From contig JAJECX010000042.1 in assembly GCA_022821805.1 (NCBI GenBank), positions 62,001 to 126,000 on the forward strand: a DNA stretch of 64,000 nt, given 5' to 3'. The position numbers and the translations under genes are program-made. This DNA comes from Anaerolineae bacterium. Lineage in GTDB: Bacteria > Chloroflexota > Anaerolineae > Aggregatilineales > Phototrophicaceae. Below the pieces are notes generated by a model that was given only the letters and a program-made list of their open reading frames with translations, was not told where the DNA came from and made no database searches. Shown in pieces: positions 1-10,000 of the stretch. Within the stretch, counting starts at the first letter, position 1; every line of letters starts with the position of its first letter.

Positions 1-954
1 CCTGCTATTGCGCTGCTGCTATTTTTCATTGGCATCGCCACAGCCGCCTTCGGTGGCGGCATCGTGACACCCGCCTGGTTCACGATGATCGGCAAGGTCA
101 TACCCACGCGGCGGCGCGGCATCTTCTTCGGGCTGGCCGATGGCGGCGGCTTGCTGATGGGGGTCATCGGCGCTTACTTCGTCGGGCGCGTACTCGATAT
201 TGTCGACTATCCGGGCAGTTTCGCCCTGCTCTTCCTAGTCTGCGGCCTCATTCACGCGATTTCCTGGTTTTCGCTCTCACTCACGCGCGAGCCCCCCAGC
301 GATGCAGTCAAAGAGGCGGTTCCGCTGCGGCATTACTTTCGGCGACTGCCGACAGTGCTGCGCGATCATACCAATTTTCGCCGCTTTCTCATCGGCTATG
401 CGCTGCTGCGCCTGAGCATGATGTCGGTAAGTTTCTTCATTGTTTTCGGCAATATCAATTATGAACTGAGCGGCGCTGATATTGGCATGCTCAACGCGAT
501 TTTCATCGGCACGCAAGCGGTGATGCGGCTGCTATTCGGCTGGCTGGGCGATCGCTGGGGGCATAAACGCAATCTGGTGATATCGGCGGCGAGCATGGCG
601 CTGGCGGCAGCCTTCGCCTTGAATTCAGCCGATGTCGCCGGGCTGATCCCTGCCTTCGTCTGCCTCGCTTGCGCCCTCTCCAGCGATATGGTTTCCCACT
701 TCAACATCGTGCTGGAATTTGCGGATCCCGCCGATCAGCCGACCTATATCGGGCTGACCAACACCTTGATGGCGCCCTTTACCTTCGCCGGTCCGATCGC
801 CGCCGGCTGGATCGCGGCAAACGACATCAGTCGGCTATTCATCGTCTCGTTGACGTTTGGCGCAATCGGCGCGGCGCTGTTATGGTGGTGGGTGCGCGAA
901 CCGCGGTACACGCGCAAGCAGAAGTCGGGAAAGACAAAACGGGAGACAGCATGA
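1..954 (+). CDS. MFS transporter, C-terminal part (5' end outside window)
   Basis: The frame is open from the first base, so this is the C-terminal 317 residues of a longer protein. It consists of alternating hydrophobic helices. A basic loop between helices (GWLGDRWGHKRN, about residues 180-191) matches the MFS loop signature G-x-L-x-D-R-x-G-x-[KR]. The tail is cytoplasmic and basic (RKQKSGKTKRE). The likely role is proton-coupled uptake or efflux of a small solute in the inner membrane. The stop overlaps the start of the next gene, a fucosidase, as ATGA. This suggests one operon and a sugar-related substrate, which is inference. The substrate cannot be read from the sequence. Confidence 0.85.
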   Translation, partial: PAIALLLFFIGIATAAFGGGIVTPAWFTMIGKVIPTRRRGIFFGLADGGGLLMGVIGAYFVGRVLDIVDYPGSFALLFLVCGLIHAISWFSLSLTREPPSDAVKEAVPLRHYFRRLPTVLRDHTNFRRFLIGYALLRLSMMSVSFFIVFGNINYELSGADIGMLNAIFIGTQAVMRLLFGWLGDRWGHKRNLVISAASMALAAAFALNSADVAGLIPAFVCLACALSSDMVSHFNIVLEFADPADQPTYIGLTNTLMAPFTFAGPIAAGWIAANDISRLFIVSLTFGAIGAALLWWWVREPRYTRKQKSGKTKRETA

Positions 955-2405
955 GCAATACGTACCAAGCAAATTGGGATTCACTGACGCAGCACCAGAC
1001 GCCGAGCTGGTTCAGCGACAGCAAATTCGGCCTCTACGCCCATTGGGGCATCTACAGCGTGCCCGGCTTCGGCAACGAGTGGTATGGCAAGTGGATGCAC
1101 GATCCCGCGCACGAGATTCACCGGCGGCATGTCGAGCAATTTGGTTCACCAAGCGAATATGGCTATACGCGCTTCATCGACGGCTTCACAGCGGAACAGT
1201 ACGATCCCGATGAATGGGCGGAGCTTTTCGCGGCCAGCGGCGCGCGCTACGCTGGTTTTTCGCTGGCGCATCATGATGGCTTCGGCTTATGGGACAGCGA
1301 TGTTTACCGCTGGAACGTTGGCAAGATGGGGCCGAAGCGCGATCTCTATGGCGAGCTGGCGGCGGCGCTGCGGGCGCGCGGACTGCGGCTGGTCGCGCCC
1401 TTCCACATCATCCGCGGCTTCAACTGGTTCCTGCCTGGTTGGAATCAGTGGGATCAAACCTTTGAAGAGGAAGCTGTTGCGCGTGGAATGGCACAAGGCT
1501 GGGAACTATTCGACCCCGAATTCGCCGATTTCTACTGGGTGCAGCAGACCAGCAAGTTCGAAGATTTCTTCGCCGATTGGCAGCGGAAAGTGCGCGAGGT
1601 GATCGACAAATACAAGCCGGATATGATGTGGTTCGATGGCGGCAAATTCCGCGATGATGGCTATGAAGAGACGGCGCTGGAGATCCTGGCGCATTATTTG
1701 AACCAGGCGGAAGACTGGGGCAAAGAAGTGCTGGTGCTGAACAAGCTGCCCGTCAGCATGAAATACAATTTCCATCCCGACTTCGGCGTCATCAACTTTG
1801 AAAAAGGGCGCGACCGACCGCTGCATTACGACCGCCCCTGGAACGATGATATGCGCATCGGCGATCAATCCTGGGGCTGGGTGGAGAATCAGCAGTATGC
1901 CAGCGGGCGCGAGTTGCTCAGCAAGCTGATCGATTGCGCGGCGCGCGGCGGCACGATGATGCTGTCGCTGTCGCCAAAGCCGGATGGCGCAATCCCCGCG
2001 GGCCAGCGCGATGCGCTGCTCGAAATGGGCGCATGGCTCAGCTTGAATGGCGAGGCGATCTACGAAACCGCGCCCTGGACCACCCACTCCGAGGGCGATC
2101 TGGAGAAGCTCTGGCATCAGGAGCGCGGGCACAAGTTCTGGGTCTACGACAAGTGCAATGCGGACGACCGGCGTTATACGCAATCCAAAGACGGGAAGAC
2201 CGTTTACGCCATGACGCTGGGCATTCCTGAGGCAACGGTGACATTTGAGACGCTCAATGACGCGATCGGCATTGAGCGGGTGTCGCTGGTCGAGTCCGAT
2301 CAGCCTGTTGCCTGGGAGCAGACGACAGCCGGATTGCGCATCGACACAAGCGACGCCGCGTTCAAGACCGACCTGGCCGCCGCCTGGAAAGTGACGCTGA
2401 AGTGA
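951..2405 (+). CDS. GH29 alpha-L-fucosidase (first of three)
   Basis: This 484-residue protein starts MSNTYQANWDSL with the GH29 entry motif SKFGLYAHWGIYSVPGFGNEWY. It has the HHDGF substrate-site motif at residues 107-111 and the nucleophile motif MMWFDGG, with Asp229 as predicted nucleophile. GH29 enzymes release terminal alpha-L-fucose by retaining hydrolysis. There is no signal peptide, so it is probably cytoplasmic and acts on imported oligosaccharides. The ATG at 951 overlaps the MFS stop, and the stop overlaps the next gene's GTG, giving a tight MFS-fucosidase-kinase operon. The reading frame extends further upstream but has no GH29 similarity there. It is distinct from the two copies at 11896 and 13429. 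Confidence 0.92.
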   Translation: MSNTYQANWDSLTQHQTPSWFSDSKFGLYAHWGIYSVPGFGNEWYGKWMHDPAHEIHRRHVEQFGSPSEYGYTRFIDGFTAEQYDPDEWAELFAASGARYAGFSLAHHDGFGLWDSDVYRWNVGKMGPKRDLYGELAAALRARGLRLVAPFHIIRGFNWFLPGWNQWDQTFEEEAVARGMAQGWELFDPEFADFYWVQQTSKFEDFFADWQRKVREVIDKYKPDMMWFDGGKFRDDGYEETALEILAHYLNQAEDWGKEVLVLNKLPVSMKYNFHPDFGVINFEKGRDRPLHYDRPWNDDMRIGDQSWGWVENQQYASGRELLSKLIDCAARGGTMMLSLSPKPDGAIPAGQRDALLEMGAWLSLNGEAIYETAPWTTHSEGDLEKLWHQERGHKFWVYDKCNADDRRYTQSKDGKTVYAMTLGIPEATVTFETLNDAIGIERVSLVESDQPVAWEQTTAGLRIDTSDAAFKTDLAAAWKVTLK

Positions 2406-3343
2406 GCCAGCAAGGCGCTAACTTGCCCTCGGTCGCATCGGTAAGCGCGGTGCTGGATGCGCTCGGCCTGGATAATCGGACCTTCAGCATACATTCACTG
2501 CCGTCTACCTTCTCCAATTTCACGCATCTGGTGAACGTCGAATTGCCCGATGGATCGACCAGGCGGATCGTCCTGCGCCGATACAATCCGGCCAATTACG
2601 ACGCCGGGCACAATAAGCATCAATGCGAATTCCACGCGCTCAAGTTATTGCACAAGCAGGGCATCCCGGTTCCGACGCCCCTGCTGCTGGATGAGACGGG
2701 TGAATTGCTGGGTTTGCCGGGCATTGTGACGGAATACGTCGAGGGGACGCCGATCGATCTGCCGGCCGATGCGACGCGCTGGGGCGAAGTGGCGGCGAAG
2801 GCGGCGCGCATGCTGGCGCGGATCCATCAAACGCCCTTCAGCGAAGCGGACAAGCGCTACCTGATGGACGACGATGTCGAAGTCGCCTGGTTCATCAAAG
2901 ATGGCGTCATCCCTGATTATATGCGCGCCGACCGCGACGGTCTTTTGGTCTGGCATTTGGTGAACGACCATTGGGGGCGCTGGACGCCGACCGAGCCGCG
3001 ATTTGCGCATACCGACTATTGGTCTGGCAATATTTTATGGCGCGCCGATGAGATTTCCGCCGTCGTCGATTGGGAAGAAGCTGGTTATGGCCACCCGGCG
3101 GCTGATGTCGCCTATTGTCGCATGGGCTACTTCATTGAGGGCTTGCCGGAAGCGGCCGAGACATTTCTGCGCGTCTACGAAGCGGCGGCCGGCTGGACGC
3201 TGACCGACCTGCCGCTATTTGAGCTGGCTGCCAGCGCCCGCCCAATGACCGATCCAACAGACTGGTTCGCCTATCCGTATATGGAGGAAGGGTTCCGCCG
3301 CTTCATCGCGGGGGCGCGGGAGAAGTTGACTTCGGCGCCTTGA
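2402..3343 (+). CDS. APH-fold phosphotransferase
   Basis: This 313-residue protein starts at GTG 2402, inside the previous stop codon (GTGA overlap). It belongs to the aminoglycoside phosphotransferase/choline kinase fold. The catalytic loop is HTDYWSGN, with His203, Asp205 and Asn210. The Mg-binding DWEE has Asp223, and an N-lobe nucleotide-binding region precedes it. Members phosphorylate antibiotics, homoserine, choline, sugars or other small metabolites. Sitting behind a transporter and a fucosidase, it may phosphorylate a sugar or sugar-linked compound. That is inference. Antibiotic resistance is not specifically indicated. Confidence 0.82.
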   Translation: MSQQGANLPSVASVSAVLDALGLDNRTFSIHSLPSTFSNFTHLVNVELPDGSTRRIVLRRYNPANYDAGHNKHQCEFHALKLLHKQGIPVPTPLLLDETGELLGLPGIVTEYVEGTPIDLPADATRWGEVAAKAARMLARIHQTPFSEADKRYLMDDDVEVAWFIKDGVIPDYMRADRDGLLVWHLVNDHWGRWTPTEPRFAHTDYWSGNILWRADEISAVVDWEEAGYGHPAADVAYCRMGYFIEGLPEAAETFLRVYEAAAGWTLTDLPLFELAASARPMTDPTDWFAYPYMEEGFRRFIAGAREKLTSAP

Positions 3344-3403
3344 ATCTTCCCAACCGGAAACAAAGCAATTTCGAGAAAACTGACTTAGCCTGAAAAAAGA
3401 TTC

Positions 3404-3427
3404 GGGCGACACAAGTGTCGCCCCTAC
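3404..3427. repeat. REP-like palindrome between convergent genes
   Basis: A perfect palindrome lies between the converging APH and sulfatase genes: arms GGGCGACAC / GTGTCGCCC with a 2-base AA centre (3404-3423), followed by CTAC. The same GGGCGA...TCGCCCCTACA core recurs at 6846, 13327, 14680, 14733 and 24000. It could act as a bidirectional terminator hairpin here, but there is no T-run. Its repetition elsewhere favours a small dispersed element. Confidence 0.7.
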
Positions 3428-3452
3428 ATCGCCAGAGTTGGAATTGCCGCCA

Positions 3453-4874
3453 TTAATCCACATCGAGGTGATAACGCTCGTCGCCGACTTCGGCTTGCAG
3501 GCGATGCAACTCGGCTTTGAGCGCGACGACCAATTCGGCATTGGCGGGGTCGTCGACGATGTTGTTCAGCTCGTAAGGATCAGATTCGAGATCGAATAGC
3601 TCCCATTCGGGTTCGTAGCTCTCGCCGATGCTGCCCTCGACGCCCATGCCATCGGCATAATAGTAGATTAGCTTGTATCTGTGCGTGCGGATGCCGTAGT
3701 GGGCATAGACGTTGTGATGCGCCCTGTGCATCCAATAGCGATAATACATGCTGCCCCGCCAGTCCGATGGCGTCTCGCCATGCAGCTGCGAAGCGAAACT
3801 GCGGCCTTGCATCGCGTCTGGCGTCGGCAAGCCCGCCAGCTCAAGATAGGTGGGACCAAAATCGACATTGAGTATCATGTCCTCGTTGACGCCCCCCGCG
3901 TCGATGCCTTTGGGATAGCGCATGATATAGGGCATGCGCAGCGATTCCTCATACATGAAACGCTTGTCATACCAGCCGTGATCGCCCAGGAAAAAGCCCT
4001 GATCCGAGGTGTAGACAACGGCGGTATTTTCCGTCAGCCCTTCGGCGTCGAGATAATCGAGCAGGCGTCCGACGTTGTCATCAATGCTGGCGACCACGCG
4101 CAGATAATCCTTGATGTAGCGCTGGTAAGCCCATTTGCGCAATTCCATCTCCGGCAGGTCGCGCGGGATTTCGCCTTTGAGATCGAGCGGACTATGGTGC
4201 ACGCCCATGCGCATCTCGGCGGCTTCGGCGGCTGAGGCGCGGTTGGCGTAGTCGTCGTAGAGGGTCTCCGGCTCCGGCACATCTTCATTCAGGTACATAT
4301 GGGCGTGCTTCTCGTCCGGCTCCCAATGGCGATGTGGCGCTTTGTGATGACACATGAGGAAGAATGGGCGCTCGGAATCTCGCTTCTTCAAGAAATCGAG
4401 ACTCATGTCGGTGATCAGATCGGTGACGTAGCCATGCACCGGACGCCGCTGCGAGCCAGCGCCATCTTTGAAGATGAAGGTCGGGTTGTGGTAAAGCCCC
4501 TGCCCCGGCAGCACCGCCCAATCGTCAAAGCCGGTTGGCTCATGCGCCGGACCCTGCCCAAGATGCCACTTGCCGAACATGCCGGTCTGATAGCCGCTGG
4601 CCCGCAAATCCTTGACGAAGGTGGGCAGCGTATTGTCCATCGGCGTGCTGAGCGTGGTGACGCCGTTGATGTGATTGTAGGCGCCGGTGAGGATGGCGGC
4701 GCGGCTGGGCGTGCAGATCGAGTTGGTGCAGAAGACATTGTCGAAGCGCATGCCTTCGTCGGCGATGCGGTCGAGATTGGGCGTCCGGTTGATGCGGCTG
4801 CCATAGCAACTCATGGCGTGCGAGGCATGGTCGTCGGACATGATGAAGAGTATGTTCGGGCGGTCGTCTGGCAT
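3453..4874 (-). CDS. Type I sulfatase (formylglycine-dependent)
   Basis: This 473-residue protein opens with PNILFIMSDDHAS, whose Asp pair (residues 14-15) binds the active-site metal. It carries the sulfatase signature CTPSR with Cys54, the residue converted to formylglycine. LTGAYNHINGV and GKWHLGQGPAHEP complete the sulfatase core. The family hydrolyses sulfate esters, usually on glycans. No signal peptide is visible, so it is cytoplasmic or exported in a way I cannot see. A Shine-Dalgarno AGGA lies about 6 bases before the ATG. Three fucosidases nearby suggest a sulfated fucan or fucosylated glycan substrate, which is inference. Confidence 0.93.
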   Translation of the reverse strand: MPDDRPNILFIMSDDHASHAMSCYGSRINRTPNLDRIADEGMRFDNVFCTNSICTPSRAAILTGAYNHINGVTTLSTPMDNTLPTFVKDLRASGYQTGMFGKWHLGQGPAHEPTGFDDWAVLPGQGLYHNPTFIFKDGAGSQRRPVHGYVTDLITDMSLDFLKKRDSERPFFLMCHHKAPHRHWEPDEKHAHMYLNEDVPEPETLYDDYANRASAAEAAEMRMGVHHSPLDLKGEIPRDLPEMELRKWAYQRYIKDYLRVVASIDDNVGRLLDYLDAEGLTENTAVVYTSDQGFFLGDHGWYDKRFMYEESLRMPYIMRYPKGIDAGGVNEDMILNVDFGPTYLELAGLPTPDAMQGRSFASQLHGETPSDWRGSMYYRYWMHRAHHNVYAHYGIRTHRYKLIYYYADGMGVEGSIGESYEPEWELFDLESDPYELNNIVDDPANAELVVALKAELHRLQAEVGDERYHLDVD

Positions 4875-5019
4875 GGGATTTCCTATTTAATTCACCACAG
4901 AGGCTCTGAGGGCACAGCGAAACGGCTTGTCGGACGATTGCTAATTTGTAGAGGGTTGGTCGGTGTCGCGCAAGTTCTGCAATCCCTAAAAATACGCGCT
5001 TGGCGGCGCGCGCCTCCCG

Positions 5020-5496
5020 CTAGGACCGGTCGTCATCTGTCCAACGGCGAAAAACAATTCCCTCATTCCCGCGTTGCTTGAGCATGGTCAGTCGATCGGG
5101 ATGATTGTTGAATCGCATTGCTAAATCCCAGCCTATATCGTCAGGCGCCTCATCCCCGTCCATTGTCTCAACATAGATCGTCCCGTCGAAGATATCGCCC
5201 TGGAGGATGACACGATAACTCTCGCTGGGGCGGCGATATTCGACGGCGGCCGGAAAGACAGTCTTTGACGCATTCTCAGCCCAATACGTCTTCACATACC
5301 CGATAAGCGCTCGGCTATTCTCGCCATCAAAATGGCATAGCGGCGGACTGTCGGGGTTGTCACCATAGAAGAATATCGCGCCCGTATCGGCATTTTCAAC
5401 CTCGATTATCGCGAAGGCGACGCTCCCCGGGTCCTGCCCCCCCCCCCCCGCTTCTATGGCTCGCTCAAAATCGCGCCGCGTAAAACTGGAACGCAT
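5020..5496 (-). CDS. Hypothetical protein with in-frame G13 tract
   Basis: I do not recognise this 158-residue protein. It is soluble, acidic and cysteine-poor, with no signal peptide. It starts MRSSFTRRDFERAIEAGGGG after a strong Shine-Dalgarno (GGAGG, 5 bases before ATG). The four glycines come from a run of 13 G on the coding strand (13 C on the plus strand, 5437-5449), about 16 codons in. Any one-base slippage would frameshift almost the whole protein, so expression could switch on and off. As read, the frame is open. A sequencing error in the tract is also possible. Confidence 0.65.
   Translation of the reverse strand: MRSSFTRRDFERAIEAGGGGQDPGSVAFAIIEVENADTGAIFFYGDNPDSPPLCHFDGENSRALIGYVKTYWAENASKTVFPAAVEYRRPSESYRVILQGDIFDGTIYVETMDGDEAPDDIGWDLAMRFNNHPDRLTMLKQRGNEGIVFRRWTDDDRS
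5437..5449. repeat. Homopolymer tract (C13 on plus strand)
   Basis: An uninterrupted run of 13 C lies near the 5' end of the minus-strand gene 5020-5496. No other homopolymer of comparable length was noticed in the window. Long G/C tracts inside reading frames are classical slipped-strand phase-variation sites in other bacteria. Here that role is inference. Confidence 0.85.
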
Positions 5497-5622
5497 CTTG
5501 ACCTCCAGTGGACTTCAACGCCTGCCGCTTACGCTTTTGATTGCCGCGCGAGAGGGCATGCTGATTGCCACAATAGTATACGGGGGAGATATTTTCGTCA
5601 ATTCTCGCGCGCGCTTCAAAGA

Positions 5623-6663
5623 TTACAGATAGGGATGATCCCCCGCCAGCAAGCCTTCTTCTTTCAGCAGATCCCAGAATGCGGACGGCGACTCGACAGA
5701 CATTGCCGCCACGTTGGTCTTGACGCGCTCAGGTCGGCTTGTGCTCAAAGCCAGGGCGACGATGCCCGGATGCGATTTGCCGAATTGAATGCAAACTTCG
5801 GCGGGGACCTGCCCATGCTGATCGCATAGCGCGAAGAACTTCTCGCGCCAGGCGAACTTTTCCTGGTGATCCGGATTCGCTGGATCAAGCTTAACGTAAT
5901 TGAAGAACTCGCCACCGGTGAGGAAGCCGGCGTTAAAGACAGCCGAGTTGATGATGGCGACCCCTTTATCATGCAGCGAATCCATGAAGGCGAGCAAATC
6001 GGCCGGATGCGAATAGAGCGTATAGCTGTTGGCGAACATCACCCAGTCGAGCGCAACCTGCGCGTCAATCTCGGCGATCGACTGCCAGTTCTTGGCGCCG
6101 ACGCCAATGCCCTTCGCCTTGCCAGCCGCCTTTAATTCGCCTAGCGCGCTGTAGGCGCCCAGGATGTCGTCGAAGCGGCGCTCGCGGTCAGCGGCTGATT
6201 CGGCGGCGTCGAGGTATTCGTCGGGGTCGTGCACCGAGACGAGCTTCGTGCTGTAATCGCCGCCGAGCAGCTCGAGACCCTGCGCAAAGCATTTGAGGAT
6301 GCCATCGTAGCTGATGTCTTGCGCGGCATCGTGCTGCAAGCCGAACCAGGCGCCCGGCTCGAAGGTAGGCTCGGGCGTGGTAAGCGGCGCGCGCAGCCAA
6401 GCCAGCTTGTTGCTGATGATGACTTCATCATCGCTCACGCCAAGCTCGCGCAAGCAATCGCCCATCACTTCCAGCGCCAGGCCCGCGCCGTACTTGCCCG
6501 CCGAATCAATGACGACCGGTTTGGGCAGGTGTTCGACAATGGCGCGCATCGTCTCCAGCTTGGATCCATAAGAAAACTCGCGGAACAGATTGCCCAGCGC
6601 GGTTGAACCGAAGACCAAGGGCGGCGTCATTAATCCGGTGTTGCCAAACGCGACTTGCTGCAT
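5623..6663 (-). CDS. Aldo/keto reductase, L-fucose (D-threo-aldose) dehydrogenase-like
   Basis: This 346-residue AKR barrel has the catalytic tetrad visible: Asp53 and Tyr58 (VIDSAGKYG), Lys86 (ISNKLAW) and His145 (VSVHDPDE). The N-terminus FGNTGLMTPPLVFGSTALGN resembles the D-threo-aldose/L-fucose 1-dehydrogenase branch, which oxidises L-fucose or related sugars to lactones with NAD(P)+. AGGAG lies 6 bases before the ATG. Three fucosidases nearby and dehydratase, SDR and FAH genes at 54-63 kb support a role in L-fucose oxidation. Other aldose substrates remain possible. Confidence 0.82.
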   Translation of the reverse strand: MQQVAFGNTGLMTPPLVFGSTALGNLFREFSYGSKLETMRAIVEHLPKPVVIDSAGKYGAGLALEVMGDCLRELGVSDDEVIISNKLAWLRAPLTTPEPTFEPGAWFGLQHDAAQDISYDGILKCFAQGLELLGGDYSTKLVSVHDPDEYLDAAESAADRERRFDDILGAYSALGELKAAGKAKGIGVGAKNWQSIAEIDAQVALDWVMFANSYTLYSHPADLLAFMDSLHDKGVAIINSAVFNAGFLTGGEFFNYVKLDPANPDHQEKFAWREKFFALCDQHGQVPAEVCIQFGKSHPGIVALALSTSRPERVKTNVAAMSVESPSAFWDLLKEEGLLAGDHPYL

Positions 6664-7095
6664 AATGCGCTCCTGCTGTACAGCTTAGCGAAACGGTGGC
6701 TGGCTGCCGCTCATTCTACCCCAACGGCGGCAGATGCCACAATCGGCGCGCCGGCGCGAGCGGGGCATTCGCTCCAAATCCTTCTTTGCCCCGAGGACAG
6801 GGAAGCGCTTCCAAGAAAATAGTGAGAAACCGGAATCAAGTCGGTTGTAGGGGCGGCATTGCATGTCGCCCGAAAATTCACGATTGCAGCATCGGGCAAT
6901 TCACAGGGTCGCCCGACAAGTGGGCGCTGAAACGCGGGCGAGCCGCCGCCCCGCCCCAATACACGGCAAACTGCGAGCCATGTCCACATGCCCGCCACTC
7001 CCCGGCCTGGCTTGGATTTGCGCCGAGCGGGAAAAAATGCTACTATCCCTTCAAATGAGCTTGCGCAGCCGTCTAACTTAGAATGACAAGAGTTC
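6664..7095. other. 432-base intergenic region
   Basis: This is the divergent spacer between the aldo/keto reductase (minus) and the large fibronectin-like protein (plus). It must hold both promoters, but I could not pick a convincing -35/-10 pair. It contains a REP-like element at 6846-6914. Short reading frames on both strands have no recognisable protein features and are left out. Confidence 0.6.
6846..6914. repeat. REP/MITE-like palindromic element
   Basis: It begins TGTAGGGGCG and contains two imperfect hairpins. The first has arms GGGCGGCAT / ATGTCGCCC around TGC (6851-6871, one mismatch). The second is GGGCAATTC ... GGTCGCCC (6894-6914). The second hairpin shares GGGCAATTCACAG with 13374-13386, so the two loci hold related copies. 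Confidence 0.65.
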
Positions 7096-10000
7096 ATGTC
7101 AGCCACGCTTAGCTATTTTCTCAGCCATTCGCGCAATATTGTTCTGCCGCTGCCGCTGCTGCTGCTCAGTATTGCGCTGCTCAGCGTCGGCGGAGCGGCG
7201 CGGGCGCAGGACCCCACGCCCTATCCAGACAATTTCAAAGTCGAGGTCACGCATATCACGCATAACAGCGCTAGCGTCTATTGGGGCGCGTTCTCCCACT
7301 ATCTTCAGCAGCAGGGATATAAGCCAAAATGGGTCCGTCAGAGCGATTATGTTAGTGAACATGGCGACAGCATCTACCGCAATTATGCTATGCCGGCGCC
7401 AGTCGGATGGCGGGAAAGAGACCTTTGGGGCTGGGATAAAGAAAAGAGGCGTTGGGAAGCCCGTATCTTCCAGCCCAACACCCGCTACAGCTTCACTTTA
7501 GAAATCGTGGACGAAAATTACCAGAATGCGCAGACCGTTGAAGTTGAATTCAGGACCAAGGCGGCGCCCAGCAGCGGCTCCGCGCCCACTGTCAACACAT
7601 ACAACATTACAACAGATATGGCGGACATCTCTTGGGGCGCGGCAGCGGCGAGCAATGTGCGCTTTAACATTTATGTCAACTGGTTCTTCCGGCAGCAGGT
7701 TGGCAGCGCCGCGCCTAATAATGGCATTTGGTTGACGCGATTGCGCCCCGGCAGCGTGAATGTCATCGCCATTGAGGAAGTTACTGACGGCATCATTACA
7801 AACTATTTCACCGTCAATGTAAAAACCAAAAAAGAGACGACGGTGAATAGTTTGCAGATTACGAATATCACAGAAGATTCGGCAAAGCTTTCCTGGGTTG
7901 ATCCCAATTCGTCTAGAAGCCGCGTTTGGAAGGACTATACCTTAATCTCTCTTGACGGGGAAATCATCTTTAAGGAACTAGAGTACACTGGCAGCACGGA
8001 ATACACGCTGGAGAATCTGACTCCAGGCGCCACCTATAACGTCCAGGTCTACAAAGAGTTCGGTCTCCAACTTCCCTATGGTCAACCCGAGCCGCTGGGG
8101 TGGGGCAGCTTTACGACGCTGGGCGATCCGCCCACCGCGACGCCCACGCCGACGCCCACCGCGACCAGTACAGCCACGAGTACGCCCACCGCGACCAGTA
8201 CGCCGACGAATACCGCGACCAAAGGGCCGACGCCCACGCCCGTCCCCGACAATTTCAAAATCAGCTTCACCGACCTGACGCATAACAGCGCCTCCGTCGA
8301 TTGGGGCGATTTCCTCGACTTTCTTGCGCAAGAGGGCTTTGAAGCCAAGCAGGTCTATATTGCCGATATTGTCAGCGCTGATGGCCACAGGGTCAGGAAG
8401 TATTCTGAACCTGCCTATGATGTCTGGTGGCGAGCTTCTGACCGGGTCGTTGCGCTTTCGGCCTGGGATGATGATACGATGGCTTGGGAACCACGGGCCT
8501 TTCAGCCCAACACCCGCTACAGCTTCGCGCTAAGATTTGTGGACGAAGACGGGAATTCGCGGTCCGTTGACACGCACTTCACGACAAAGGCGGCGCCCAG
8601 CAGCGGCTCCGCGCCCGCCGTCACCATTTCCGACCTCACCTATAACTCCGCGACCCTCGTTTGGGGCGCGGCGGCGGCAAGCGATGTGCGCTTTAATATC
8701 TATTACAACTGGCAATTCCTTAAACAGGTGGGAAACACCGCGCCCGCTGGCTTGAGCGTGACGGGATTGCGCTCCAATCATGCGAATGTCATCGGCATTG
8801 AGCAGGTTACCGTCACGACGGATTCTCAAAACAATGTCATTGAAACCCCGACAAACTATTTTACCGTCAATGTGCAAACTTCAATAAAGCCGACACCGAC
8901 GCCGACGCTGACGCCGACGCCGACGAACACGCCAACAGCGACTAACACAGCTACGAACACCCCGACAGCCACCGCCACACCCATCCACAACCCCACGCCC
9001 TATCCAGACAATTTCAAAGTCATTGTCACGAATATCACGCATAACAGCGCTAGCGTCAATTGGGGCGCGTTCTACGACTATCTTAAGGGCCAGGGTTTTC
9101 AAGCCGAATACGTCTATTTAAGAAGCGATATAGTGAGCGATGACGGGCACCGGGTCAAGCAAAGTAAAAATATCTCGTGGTTCGCTTATTATCGGGAAAC
9201 TTATCTTTGGGGCGTGGATAGCAAAGGGCGTGATTTTGACAGACGCGTCTTCAAGCCCAACACACGCTACAAATTCACTATAGAACTGGTGGACGAAAAC
9301 TACCAGAATGCGCAGGCGGTTGACGTGTACTTCAGGACTAAGCCGAGGCCCCCCGATCCGCCGACGCCGACGCCAACGCAGACGACCACGCCGGCGCCGG
9401 ACGCTTTCACCCATATTTGGTTCAGCGATATCGAGCATGATGCGGTCACTGTGCATTGGAACGGCGCCGTGGGCAACCTCTATGATCTTTTCCTGCTGAA
9501 CGCTGCGGATGAAAAGAAGATCGCTGAGCGGCGGGTCAAAACCGGCATTGCCAAGCGTTTTGAACTGTTGAAGGCGGATACGGAATACATTATCGAAATT
9601 CGTGGCGGGCGACCCGGAACGACCACTTTGAGTACGATTCGCAGTCGCTTCAGGACTTTGCCAGCCCCTCCGCCAACGGCAACGCCTACCCCCACCATTG
9701 TCGTCAGCCAGCCGCAGCAACGTCATCAGTTGCCCACCGATGGCAGCCTGGGCATGATCTTCTCCAAAATCTCCAAAGACAGCATCACCGTCGAGTGGAC
9801 TGATATGGGCAAGGTCGCGCTCTACTTTGTTGAGATCCGCGACAGCGAAGATTATTTCGAGTACGCCACACTCAGAACGGGCACGACGTCGCATACTTTC
9901 ACGGACTTAATTGCGGGCAAGAGCTACACCGTCGGCGTCACTGTCCATGCTGAAAATGGCGACTATATCATCGCCACCGGCAGCGTCCAAACCACGCCCA

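Noticed and set aside
2402..3343. Aminoglycoside resistance gene
   Set aside because: Only the broad APH fold is visible. The operon context is sugar metabolism and nothing points to an antibiotic substrate.
3404..3423. Simple Rho-independent terminator
   Set aside because: The hairpin is perfect but has no T-run, and the same sequence occurs in divergent and codirectional gaps. Repeat element preferred.
6696..7058. Overlapping open frames in the 6664-7095 spacer
   Set aside because: They run through a palindromic repeat, have no good ribosome site and lack domain features on either strand.
8128..8250. Thr/Pro coding repeats as another phase-variation tract
   Set aside because: The units are multiples of three and degenerate, so changes would not shift the frame. 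It is a normal flexible linker.
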